Origin: Candidatus Zhuqueibacterota bacterium
GTDB lineage: Bacteria; Zhuqueibacterota; Zhuqueibacteria; Zhuqueibacterales; Geothermadaptataceae
Direction: 5' to 3'
Assembly (NCBI GenBank): GCA_030950365.1
Contig: JAUZRQ010000077.1
Span: 27,398-91,397 of the forward strand
DNA: 64,000 bases
A program made the position numbers and the translations under genes. Under the pieces are notes generated by a model. It was not told where the DNA came from and made no database searches. It saw nothing but the letters and a program-made list of their open reading frames with translations. This document shows positions 37,348 through 47,200 of the stretch, piece by piece. Position 1 is the first letter of the stretch. Every line of letters starts with the position of its first letter.

Positions 37348-37875
37348 GTGAACACACTGAGCCTCGACACCACCACGCTGCAACAGGCGTTGGATCGCTT
37401 TTCACCGCTGCCCGCAAAACTCGCTCTTTTGCCCAGTGGCACTTTGCGCATTCACCTGCAGAACCGCCCGATCATTGTAGAGGTATTTGATCCGAATTAT
37501 CATGCCGGGGATCAAACTCTGCGACTGAAATATCATTTGCAAATCTCACGTACTGATCGCCCATCCGGATTGCAGGAACGGGTGCTGGGCTGGCTTTCCG
37601 CCCGCGTGCAGAACCATTTGCCTGGCCTGTTGAACCTGGCCGAGTGGTTCGGCGTGGCCATCCCGCCGGGAATCGATATCGACGATACGCACATTTCGAT
37701 CCGCCTGGAAGCCTTGTCGGCCGCGTCCAAATGGCTTGCAGGCATACACGTCCATCAAATTCATTTTGCGGAGAATTCGGTTATTATCACATTTCATTTA
37801 TCCGAAGCGTTTTATGAAACCTTCACAGCCAAAGGCGACAGACGAGCCGCTGTCGGTGCAAACGATTCGCTTTGA
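37348..37875 (+). CDS. Hypothetical protein
   Basis: A 175-aa protein if started at GTG 37348, which has GGGGAAACG 11 bases upstream; an ATG at 37252 would give 207 aa. The sequence alternates short strands and helices (TTTLQQALDRFSPLPAKLAL, LRIHLQNRPIIVEVFDP, LRLEALSAASKWLAGIHVH) with no signal peptide and no recognised domain. Its last 62 bases overlap the start of the EcsC-family gene in another frame. A start/stop overlap of that length is unusual and suggests either translational coupling or a later start for the next gene. Confidence 0.55.
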   Translation: MNTLSLDTTTLQQALDRFSPLPAKLALLPSGTLRIHLQNRPIIVEVFDPNYHAGDQTLRLKYHLQISRTDRPSGLQERVLGWLSARVQNHLPGLLNLAEWFGVAIPPGIDIDDTHISIRLEALSAASKWLAGIHVHQIHFAENSVIITFHLSEAFYETFTAKGDRRAAVGANDSL

Positions 37876-38836
37876 GCCATACGAGCAGCAGGTATTGACC
37901 GAGATTGCCCGGGATACGGTACACCAGCCGTTTTTCCAGAAGGTGGTCTCCATGGCCGGCAAACCGGCCAGCAAGCTGTTCGAAAGCGCCAAAACCTCGC
38001 GGGTGCGCGCTATTCAAAAAACTGCCTTGGCCTTTCAGGACGCCATTTTGAAGGCGCAATTGCAGACCATCCGGCTGGCGCGAAATTTTGATTCTGGCGA
38101 CACCATCCGGGATGCAGCGCAGCGACTCGGCATGGAGGTCACAGGCACCGACGACTGGCAAAAGCTGCCGCTTCAACAAAAGGACGCGCTGGCGGATTCC
38201 CTGGTGCGCAACAACACCCTGCTCATCGGCCTGGAAGGCGCGTTGCTCGGGCTGTCAACCAGCCTTGCCGCCTACATTCCGTTCGCGCAGGTGTCGTTGC
38301 CTGGCCTTATCACCACGGATATTCTTCTATCAATGACGCTGCTGGCCCGGCACACGCTGCAGGTAGCGGTGGTGTATGGTTTTCCGGGATCGCAGCCGGA
38401 AAACATCCCGCACATCCTGGCGGCCATGGCGCCGGAGCGGGAGTTCACCGATGAGGGCTATCTGGCTAGCAAAACCTTGGTGGTAAACGCCATCCGCGAG
38501 TCGGCGCAATTCCTGGCCGAAGTGTCCGGCCGCGAGCTGTCGATCCGGCTGATTCAGAAGCGGGCGCCGCAGCTCATCAAACTGATGCAATATGTTGCCG
38601 AGCGCATCGGACTGGTGCTAACCGAAAAGCAGTTGAGTATGGGCATGCCCATTGCGGGCGCGTTTTTGAACGGTGGCATTAACGTGGCATTTCAGCAGCT
38701 TGGCCACCGCACGGCTAAGAATTATTTTCGCAAAATGTTGTTGGTACAAAAATACGGTACCGATGCGGTGCAGCTGTATTTGAACCATAAAATCACCGAA
38801 TTTCTCAGTGAAACTCACGATTCCGTACATCCTTAA
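37814..38836 (+). CDS. EcsC-family protein
   Basis: A 340-aa protein matching the EcsC family, whose founding member is encoded with an ABC exporter in Bacillus. The role of the family is not well defined. Features: a helical N-terminal part (YEQQVLTEIARDTVHQPFF), the central membrane-associated stretch GALLGLSTSLAAYIPFAQV, TDILLSMTLLARHTLQVAVV then YGFPGSQPEN, and the C-terminal PIAGAFLNGGINVAFQQLG with TAKNYFRKMLL. Started at ATG 37814; a GTG at 37856 would reduce the overlap with the upstream gene. No ABC transporter is adjacent here. The downstream DUF7309-like gene starts 14 bases after the stop. Confidence 0.75.
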   Translation: MKPSQPKATDEPLSVQTIRFEPYEQQVLTEIARDTVHQPFFQKVVSMAGKPASKLFESAKTSRVRAIQKTALAFQDAILKAQLQTIRLARNFDSGDTIRDAAQRLGMEVTGTDDWQKLPLQQKDALADSLVRNNTLLIGLEGALLGLSTSLAAYIPFAQVSLPGLITTDILLSMTLLARHTLQVAVVYGFPGSQPENIPHILAAMAPEREFTDEGYLASKTLVVNAIRESAQFLAEVSGRELSIRLIQKRAPQLIKLMQYVAERIGLVLTEKQLSMGMPIAGAFLNGGINVAFQQLGHRTAKNYFRKMLLVQKYGTDAVQLYLNHKITEFLSETHDSVHP

Positions 38837-38850
38837 CGTTTGAGGCAAAC

Positions 38851-39891
38851 ATGAGCAAATCAACCCCCACCGCCAGAGACTGGCGTCGGCTGTTCGATGC
38901 CGCCATCGAGTTCAAAAAACTGGCGCCCTGGGAATGGATGACCGATGAGGATATTTTCGGGGTGGAGAATCCCAAAACCGGCGAGATCGGCTACTGTTGT
39001 GTCATGGGCGCGCTGGGGGAGCACCTGGCCCTGGGCGTGTATCTGGGCACCCGGGGACTTGCCGGCTACTTTTTCATCCGCGAAAACGCCGGCAAGTTTT
39101 CCAATGACGAGCTCATGCACGTGCAGCATTGCCTCATGGTGTCGTACGAAGACCGCGATTTTTTGAGTCTGCGCGAGCGCGAGCTGATTAAAAAACTGGG
39201 ATACCGCTTTCGCGGCCGGCAGGCCTGGCCCAAGTTTCAGCGTTTCGATCCGGGCTTTTTCCCCTGGCATCTGAACTGCAAGGAAGATGTGCAATTTCTG
39301 GCCGTGGCGCTCGAACAATCGCTGGATGTGTGCCAGCGCATCTGGCGGGAACCAGACCTGGTTGTATCACGCGCGCCGGATTATTTTTTGATCCGGCGGG
39401 CCCGGAAGTCCGGCAACCGCATCATCTGGGAGGACACTTGGGCTGCGCCCGAACCCATTGAAGAGCCGGAGCCAGAATTCGATGAGAGCCACCACATGCG
39501 TGTGGTCAAAATCAAACAGGAGAATCGCGACCGTTTTGGTTTCATCGAATACGATTATTTTTACGCGCCGATGCCGGTGCAGGAAAATCCCAGCGTTCGA
39601 CCGTATTATCCGGTGGTGCACATGTTTGTGGATAACGATTCCGGGCTGATCGTGCATTCGCAAATTGAAAGAAGTCGACCGGACCACGCCGATATTGTGA
39701 ATATTTTTCTGGATTGGCTGGAAGAAGAAGAGAAGCTGCCGCAGATGATACTGGTGCAAAAGAGTACGTTGTACGAAGTGCTGGAACCCATCCTGCAGCC
39801 GCTGGGAGTCCAATTGATTTTGACACAATATCTGAGCATGATGCTGGAGGCCCGCAACCACATGTTTGAGTACTGGCGAAAAAATTTTTAG
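38851..39891 (+). CDS. DUF7309/DUF6930-like hypothetical protein
   Basis: A 346-aa soluble protein. The N-terminal half matches my recollection of the DUF7309 pattern (WRRLFDAAIEFKKLAPWEWM, DEDIFGVENPKTGEIGYCCV, GALGEHLALGVYLGTRGL). The C-terminal half matches the companion DUF6930 region (VVHMFVDNDSGLIVHSQIE, LEEEEKLPQMILVQKSTL). No catalytic residues are recognisable and the function is unknown in the family. Starts at ATG 38851 with GAGG upstream. It is co-directional with the EcsC-family gene and followed by a hairpin terminator region at 40030. Confidence 0.65.
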   Translation: MSKSTPTARDWRRLFDAAIEFKKLAPWEWMTDEDIFGVENPKTGEIGYCCVMGALGEHLALGVYLGTRGLAGYFFIRENAGKFSNDELMHVQHCLMVSYEDRDFLSLRERELIKKLGYRFRGRQAWPKFQRFDPGFFPWHLNCKEDVQFLAVALEQSLDVCQRIWREPDLVVSRAPDYFLIRRARKSGNRIIWEDTWAAPEPIEEPEPEFDESHHMRVVKIKQENRDRFGFIEYDYFYAPMPVQENPSVRPYYPVVHMFVDNDSGLIVHSQIERSRPDHADIVNIFLDWLEEEEKLPQMILVQKSTLYEVLEPILQPLGVQLILTQYLSMMLEARNHMFEYWRKNF

Positions 39892-40029
39892 TCACCGGAG
39901 AAAACACGGCAATCTGCAGAGGTTGCTTTTGCTGGTCTGCTTTTGTTACTTCTACTTTGGGGAACGTAAAAAAACTGAAAGAACCCATTGCAACCAGGTG
40001 TTTCATCCCCGCCTTTCCCCTCAAATGCA

Positions 40030-40061
40030 AACGTGCCGGCCGCAAACGCAACCGGCACGTT
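40030..40061. terminator. Bidirectional terminator between convergent genes
   Basis: AACGTGCCGG pairs with CCGGCACGTT across a 12-base loop (CCGCAAACGCAA). It lies between the plus-strand DUF7309-like gene and the minus-strand PorV/PorQ gene. The U-runs are short. Confidence 0.6.
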
Positions 40062-40123
40062 CTTGACCCAGGAGAGAGTCAATATATCTACGAAGGCATC
40101 ACAACTCCGGAGGTTTATGCGGA

Positions 40124-41101
40124 TTAGAAGCGAAATCCCACCGAAAATCGATGCGAATTGCCAATTGGGTTCATCTGATAGGCATAATCCACGGACAACC
40201 GGCCAAATCCCGAAAGCGTTTTCAGCAGCCCCATGCCGAGGGTGTAATCGCGCTGATTTTCAGCGGAGAGCGTCTGCCCAACGCCACCGCGCAACGCGAG
40301 CAATTTAAACAGCACCTTTTCGGTGCCGAACCGAAATCGGTTGGGACTTTCGGAGCCGCCGGTGCTTTCATAATCGGCCGTAACCAGCAGGCCGCCCTGC
40401 GAATAATACGCCAGCCCAAACGCCACGCGCGTGGGCACGCCCTCCGAATAGGACTCCTGTCCGTTATTCCACGAAATGCTGCTGATGAAATTACGCACCG
40501 ACATCCCCAGGAACACACGCGTGCTGACACGATAGGTCAGCCCGACATCGACGCCAATGCCGGAGGCCGTACCCTGCACAAACGCGGCCTCGGCTGCGGC
40601 CAGGTCCTGGGGACTGAACAGCGGAAACGCATTCGGGTCGAAACCATTTTTGCCAAAATTGGCAAGATGGTATTTCAGGCTAACACCGGCCTGCAAGCCG
40701 GTCAGGAAATCTGGCAGCCAGTCCTCCGGATTGATTGCATAGGTTGCCAGAATTGTGGTTTCCCGCAACTGCTCATCGCCGCTTGCCAGCACGCCCACGC
40801 CCAACACATGCGCCTGGCCCAAGGGCACCGCTCCGGAAAACGCGCTATACGGTATCAACCCGAATTGCCGGGCATAGGAAAAATCCACACCGATACTTTG
40901 GATGCCGGCGAGGCCGGCCGGATTCCAAAACATGGTATTAACTTGCTGCACAATAGCTGTATAGGCGCCGCCCAATGCCTGCGCGCGCGCCCCGATGCCC
41001 ACATCAGCGAAAGCACCGACAATGCCCGAAGTTTCCTGCGCGCCAAGCGGCGTCCATGCAAGCAGGAGCGCCATCAGCCAGCCATACCGTTTCCGCTTCA
41101 T
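40124..41101 (-). CDS. PorV/PorQ-family outer-membrane protein (UPF0164-like)
   Basis: A 325-aa barrel with a signal peptide (RYGWLMALLLAWTPLGAQ). The mature start is the family's hallmark: FADVGIGARAQALGGAYTAI and NTMFWNPAGLAGI. Beta strands continue to a C-terminal RFSVGFRF with terminal Phe, as expected for BAM-inserted barrels. PorV is the shuttle of the type IX secretion system that binds cargo at the outer membrane; PorV/PorQ-family homologues are often encoded beside FlgD-tailed cargo. Here the gene follows the 2837-aa cargo by about 100 bp on the same strand, consistent with a dedicated pair (inference). Confidence 0.85.
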   Translation of the reverse strand: MKRKRYGWLMALLLAWTPLGAQETSGIVGAFADVGIGARAQALGGAYTAIVQQVNTMFWNPAGLAGIQSIGVDFSYARQFGLIPYSAFSGAVPLGQAHVLGVGVLASGDEQLRETTILATYAINPEDWLPDFLTGLQAGVSLKYHLANFGKNGFDPNAFPLFSPQDLAAAEAAFVQGTASGIGVDVGLTYRVSTRVFLGMSVRNFISSISWNNGQESYSEGVPTRVAFGLAYYSQGGLLVTADYESTGGSESPNRFRFGTEKVLFKLLALRGGVGQTLSAENQRDYTLGMGLLKTLSGFGRLSVDYAYQMNPIGNSHRFSVGFRF

Positions 41102-41207
41102 GTCACATCCCTTTCTAAATTGAATTCTCTCTTCGTTGCAATTTTATCGTAAACCAGGCCGTTTCACCGCGGGACAACCGAAGCCAGCTCTCCCACGGCG
41201 CCAGTTT

Positions 41208-44200
41208 CTATTTGATTAGCACGATCGTTTCTACCTTCCGCACCTTGCCGGAGACGTCTTCAGCGATCACTTCCACCAGATAGCGGCCATTGCGGGCCAG
41301 GCGTCCATCATCGGTGGTGCCGTCCCAGGCCAGGCTCAACTCGGTGTGCGGTCCCGGGAATTGCACCTGGCGGTCCAACAAGGTGCGCACCAAATCGCCG
41401 CGCATGTTATAGATACGGATGGACACCAGCGCGCGGCCTACATCGCTGGTGAGCACGTAACCGATGCGAAGCACGCCACGTTTCGGCGAGAATGGCGACG
41501 GCAGGAAGCTGAGTCCATGGATGCCGAGCGGTTCATTGCCCACCAGCACGGCAAACTGGGCAAACGCCTCGATGAACGCTGACACAGCGCTATCTGACAC
41601 CACCGACTGGATCGGCTGCCACTGCAGACGGGTCTGTTCCCACCAGCCGAGGGTCGGCTCGCCGCTGAGCTGCGTCTGCACGCGCGGCAGCGACAGCTTC
41701 GGCGCTTTTTCGAACGTTGCTCCCACCGGCAGAAGCTGGTACACGCCACCGACGACCTGATAATCGCGTGTGTATTTTTTCACATCCGCCAGGGTGGGCC
41801 GAATCAGGCTGATCTGCCGACGTCGCCGCACCGAATTCTTCTCAAAACTCAACCGCAGGCCGGTGCCGTCCACAAAGGTTTTCTCGGTGGTGCTATCCAC
41901 GCTGGCCACCAGATTGATGGTCACCGACGCTTCTTTCTGGCTGGTCAAATCCACCAGGGTAACGGTCACATCACCCAAAAAATCATCCGACGGCAGGAAC
42001 AGGCCGTTTTCGCTGACCTGTCCGGCATACGGCGGATCGACGCGCCATTCGCTGTCCAGCCGCATGCTTTGGGAATCGGTGCTGGTAGCGATAAAACTGA
42101 GCTGAATCGGCTCGGAGTTGGATGCCTGGACCGGCGCCTGGATATCGATACCGGCCAGTTCCATTTTCTTGCTGGTAAACACGGCCTGTCCGATTTTGGT
42201 CAATCCGTCGAGGGTGGTTTTAACGCGCACTTTGACCTGGCCTTCGATTTCTGGCCACAGATATGCTCGGAATGGGTCCTGGCCATCAACTTCCAGCCGG
42301 CCGGTGCTGTCGCCCGAAGCCAACTCCCACTGTACCTGGCCGCGGCTTTCCACCGCGCTGGCCAGATTGGCGCCAGTGTCATCCATCGGTCGGGCCGCCA
42401 GCTTGACGCGCGCGCCCTGCTGCAGCACACCGTTGCCGGGACTAATTCGCACCTGATACAGAATGCCTTTGGAGTTCACGTTGATGGTGTGAGAATCGCT
42501 TACATACTCCCACGGCTCGCCGTTGTTGTCGTACACCGCAGTGAGGTAATATTCCACTTTGCCTGACTGGTTGTGCGGCAGGATCCATGCCTCCCAGCCG
42601 TCCTCGGTGGCGGTCATGGGCTTGGCCGTGAACGCCTCGGCGCCAATGCGCTTCACCCACAGTTGCGGTGAGGTTACGCGTTCTGCTGGCAACCCTTTGG
42701 TATAGGCCATCACAATACGGATCGAATCACGGGCGTTGGCCGAGGCGACCGGATCGTGGCGGAACACCAGTGGCACGGTCACGGTTTTGAACTCATCCAG
42801 ACCGAGGTCCACCACCAGGTGCTCTGGCTTCGGGATAAGATAGCCTTCTTTACTGATACTGACATGATACACGCCGGCCAGCCGCAGCGAGTCGGTGGCC
42901 ACGCGGCCATCCGGGCTGCTCTGCATGGCCAGCTCGATATTGCTCTGATCAATAATTTCGCCACGGAACACCTCACGACCGGCTTCACGGATGATAATCG
43001 ATTGGCTCTTCGGTGGCGTAACTTTGATTTTCACGCCCGGCACCGGCTGCGCGCCATCGGTGAAAATCCATTCGATGCGTCCGCCCGGAAAGTCCAGCGG
43101 CAGGAGCTGCTCGCTGTCTTTTTGCACCTCGATGCCCGGCAACACAATGGGTGGGAACCCAGGCTTTTCGGCGCGCAGGTCATAGTTTCCGGCCGGCAAT
43201 GCACCGAAACGAAAAGCACCGTCATTGCCAGTTTTTACGCTCATTTCCGTCGGGCCGCTGGCAACCACCGAGATTTGATTCAGGCCACGGCCCCGGTAGC
43301 GTACAAAGCCTCGAATGGCGCCGGTTTGCGATTCCATGGTGAGGGTCAACTCCACCGTCGCACCTTCGCCCAGGGTTACCAGGCTATCGCCTTCAGAAGC
43401 GTAGCCGCCTTTTGAAACGGAGACCAGATACTGTCCGGCGGCCAGGGATTGAAATTCAAAGCGGCCATCGGTGCCCGACCAGGTGGATTTGCTCTGGCCG
43501 GTGTCCTGATTCTTCACCGAAACCAGCGCCTTATCCAGTGCAAGGCCGCCTTGGGCCACAACCCGGCCTTTAATGGTGCCGGTATTCTTCGCCAGCACGA
43601 AATTAGCCGCGGCGGTTTGATGTTTCTGCACTGTCACCTGCCGCTGCGCCGGATCGGCGCTGTAGCCGTCCAACTCGGCGATGACCGTGTAAGTGCGTCC
43701 GGCCGGCAAGTCGCGCATTGCATAGCTGCCAGACGAATCGGTGGCCGCGGTGACAGGCGCATTGCCATCGCTCACCGCTGTAACCGAAACACCGGCCAGT
43801 GGTTCGCCCGTTGTGTTACGCACGGTTCCGGCAATGCTACCCGTGTTTGCCGACAGGGTGAAATTCACTTCCTGTTTTCCCGTGGCGGTGAGGGTCACCT
43901 GTTGCTGCGCCGGACTGGTCACATAGCCATTTTTGGTGGCATGAACGGTGTATGTGCCAGCGGGGAGTTCAGTGATGCGGTAGTTGCCTTCGGAATTGCT
44001 GATAGCGGAAAACGTGCGACCGTCGGCATGTTCCGCAGTGATCGAAGCCGATGCCGTGCCCACGTTACCGAAAATTTCTCCGGCCACCACCACGACCGAC
44101 AGCACCAGATTGCTCACGTTCTGTAAACCGAGCTGCACCACTGTATCCGCTTCGGTATAGCCGGTCTTGAAAATGTTGGTACGCACGGTGTACGTCTGAT

Positions 44201-47200
44201 CCGGCTGCAGACCGCCGAAATTGAACTTACCATCCGCATCGGTTTTAGTGGTTTGGGAGATATTGTTTCCCAGCAATTCCACGGTCACATTTGCCAGTCC
44301 CTGCCCTGCGGCCTGCACCGTACCTGCAATCGACAGCGAAATGGGCTTCAGCGCCACCACAACGCTATCGGAGCCGCCCGGCGGCAGCACCACCACAATG
44401 CTATCCTGTACCATGGTGAATCCCTGCCGCGTGGCTTCCAGCGTATAGGTATCCGCAGCAAGGTTTTCGATCACGAAAACGCCGCTGGCACCGGTGGTAG
44501 CAAAACCGGTGTTGCCGGCCTTGCCTTTGATGTTGATTTGCACATTCTCCAATACCAGGTCACCGTCCTTAACTACACCGGCCAGCCGCGCCTTGTTTGG
44601 AATCAGATCAAAGTTCAACCCGTTGCTGTCCGGGATGACGTTGGCAATGGCTGCCGGCTGCGAATAGCCACTCTTGACCGCACTCAAAGTATAGGCGGTT
44701 TTGGGCAGCCCGGTGAGCACAAAATTGCCGAACGGATCGGACAGCGCCGTGTAGCTTCCTTCCGGCGAACTGGCCGTGATGGTAGCGTCGGCCAGCGGCT
44801 GACCTTCGGCGGTCACTCGGCCGGAAATCGTACCGGTCAGGCGGTTCAGTTGCAAAGCCAGATCGAGGCTGGCTTTTTTGCCCAGCACCAGGGTGGTGTC
44901 CTTGTCCGCATAGCCGGATAGCGACAGCGAAAGTTGATAGGTACCGGGTACAAGATTATCGAGGAAAAATTTGCCTTGCAGGTTGGTGGTGGCGGTGGCC
45001 GAGCCCTGGCTGCCGCTCAGTTGCACAAGCACGCCTTCCAGCGGCGCTGTGGCGCTGTTGACCGAACCACGCACCGAAGCCAGGTTATCCGCAAGCTGAA
45101 AATCGACACCGGTCAAATTTTGGCCCGGATTGATCTGCACGGTCTGTTGACCGGTATCGTAACCGGCTTTAGCGGCGCTAACATCGTAACTGCCCGCGCT
45201 CAGATACAACACATAGTTTCCAAGGTGATTCGTTTGGGTGCTATCCTGACCGGCGTGGATGACGACATCGGCGAGCGCATTGCCTTTGGTGTCGCGCACC
45301 GTACCGGCGATGGAGCTTGGTAGCGAAGTCAAAGTAAAATTCTGCGTGGTCGCCGAACCTGCAGCGAGGGTACCCAGAGTCGCTTCGGCGGTAGCATAAC
45401 CGTTTTTCCCGGCAACCAGTTTGTAGGCCTTGCCAGCGGTCACTTTCAACGTATATTCGCCGGATACGTTGGTGGTGGTTGAATTTTGATCCTGCGCGTC
45501 ATTCACGTTCACGGCAGTGATGGTCACGTTTCGCAGCAGGTCGCCGGCCTGATTTTTCACCACACCAGAAAGCGTGGCTTTGTTCAGCACCAGTTGAAAA
45601 TCGATGTCCGGCACGGTCTGGCCGGGGTTGGCCACCACCTGCTGCGGTGTGGCATCCAGATAGCCGGACTTGGTCGCTGAGATGTTGTAGGTTCCCGGCG
45701 ACAGGCTGATGCTGTACTGCCCTTGCTCGTTGGTGGTGGTCTGGAAACTGCCGTTGTCACCGCTCGCCGTGATCGTGGCCTGAAACACGGGTAGGCCGTT
45801 GCCGGTTATCGTGCCGGTGATGGTGGCGGCGTTGGGCGTGATGCGGAACTCCAGTCCCGTGAGGGCCTGCCCCGGCAACAGGGTGATAACCTGGCTTTCC
45901 GAGGTGGCATATCCCGGTTTGGTTGCATACAGGGTGTGCGTTCCCTCCGGTAGCGACAGTGTGAAATTGCCGGTGCTGGTGGTCACGGCGGAAACGGTAC
46001 CGTTGGTCACCGTAGCGCCGGCCACACCGTTCACGCCGTCGGTGGTGACGCGGCCGGAGATGGACGATGGATTCGGCACCAGCGTGAAGTCCACACCGGA
46101 GACCGTCTCGCCCACTGTGAGCGACACCTGCACATCGGCCTGATTGGTATAGCCGGATTTGCTAGCGGACAGGGTAAACGTGCCCGACCCCAGGCTGAGA
46201 GAGTACTGACCCAGATTGTTGGTGGTGGTGCTCACCGGGGTACCGGCGTCCGGGGTTGCCGTCACCGTGGCGTTGGGAATGCTCTTGTTGCCATCCGTCA
46301 CATAGCCGGTAACCAGATTGGCGCGTGCCGTCAGCGAAAAGTCCGCCGTGGCCACACCGTTGGCCGGTACGGTTTTGCTCTGCGGCGACGGGCTCACGTA
46401 GCCGGTCTTTTCCGCCTTCACCGTCCAGGTGCCGCCGGTGAGGGTAAACTGATAACTTCCATTGGCGGCGGTTTTAGTAATGACGGTATCGCTGCCGGTG
46501 TAGGCCGTCACCGTAGCGCCCTGCAGCGCCTTGCCCGTGGTGGTTTTCACCACGCCGCTCAGGGTGCCCTGATTCAAAGTCAGACCCAGCGCATTCGCAC
46601 CGAGATTGACGCTCGATCCGGCCTCCACCGTCACCGTTTGGGTAGCCGAGGCCAGGTAGCCGGTCTTCTTGGCATACACATCCCACGTGCCGGACGACAC
46701 GCCGATGAGAAAATTGCCGTCTGCATCGGTGCTGACGGTCTTTTGATCGCCGCTGGTGGTATTGGTGGCGATGACCGTGGCGTTGGCCACACCGACGCCG
46801 GTGGCGACGTTGTACGCCCGCCCGGTGATGCTGGCCGGACTCTCCGGCAGCACAATTTCCACAATGGTATCGCCGTCTGGCGAATCGGGATACGGATCGA
46901 CGGCCAGCACCGCATCCACGGTGGTAGTTTCATAGCCGTCTTTGCGGGCGGTCAATTGATACGTGCCGTCGCGCAGCACCTTTATGGCATAGCCGGTATT
47001 ATCGGTTACCAGCGGTACGATATCCGCACTGCCTTCGATCGGCGTAACCGTCACTTCCACCCGCGGCAGATAGGCGCCGCTGGTGGTTTTGGTGCGAACT
47101 TTCAACGTGGCTACAGTGGTGGCATACGAAAACATAAAATTCTCGCTTTGCACGCCGCCGCCGGCTTCATCCCAGGCCAGTACTTTCCAGATGTAGGTCG

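Noticed and set aside
43080..47110. Regular repeats considered as a CRISPR array or satellite
   Set aside because: The units are ~250 bp, diverged, and in frame within one protein; there are no short identical repeats with unique spacers.
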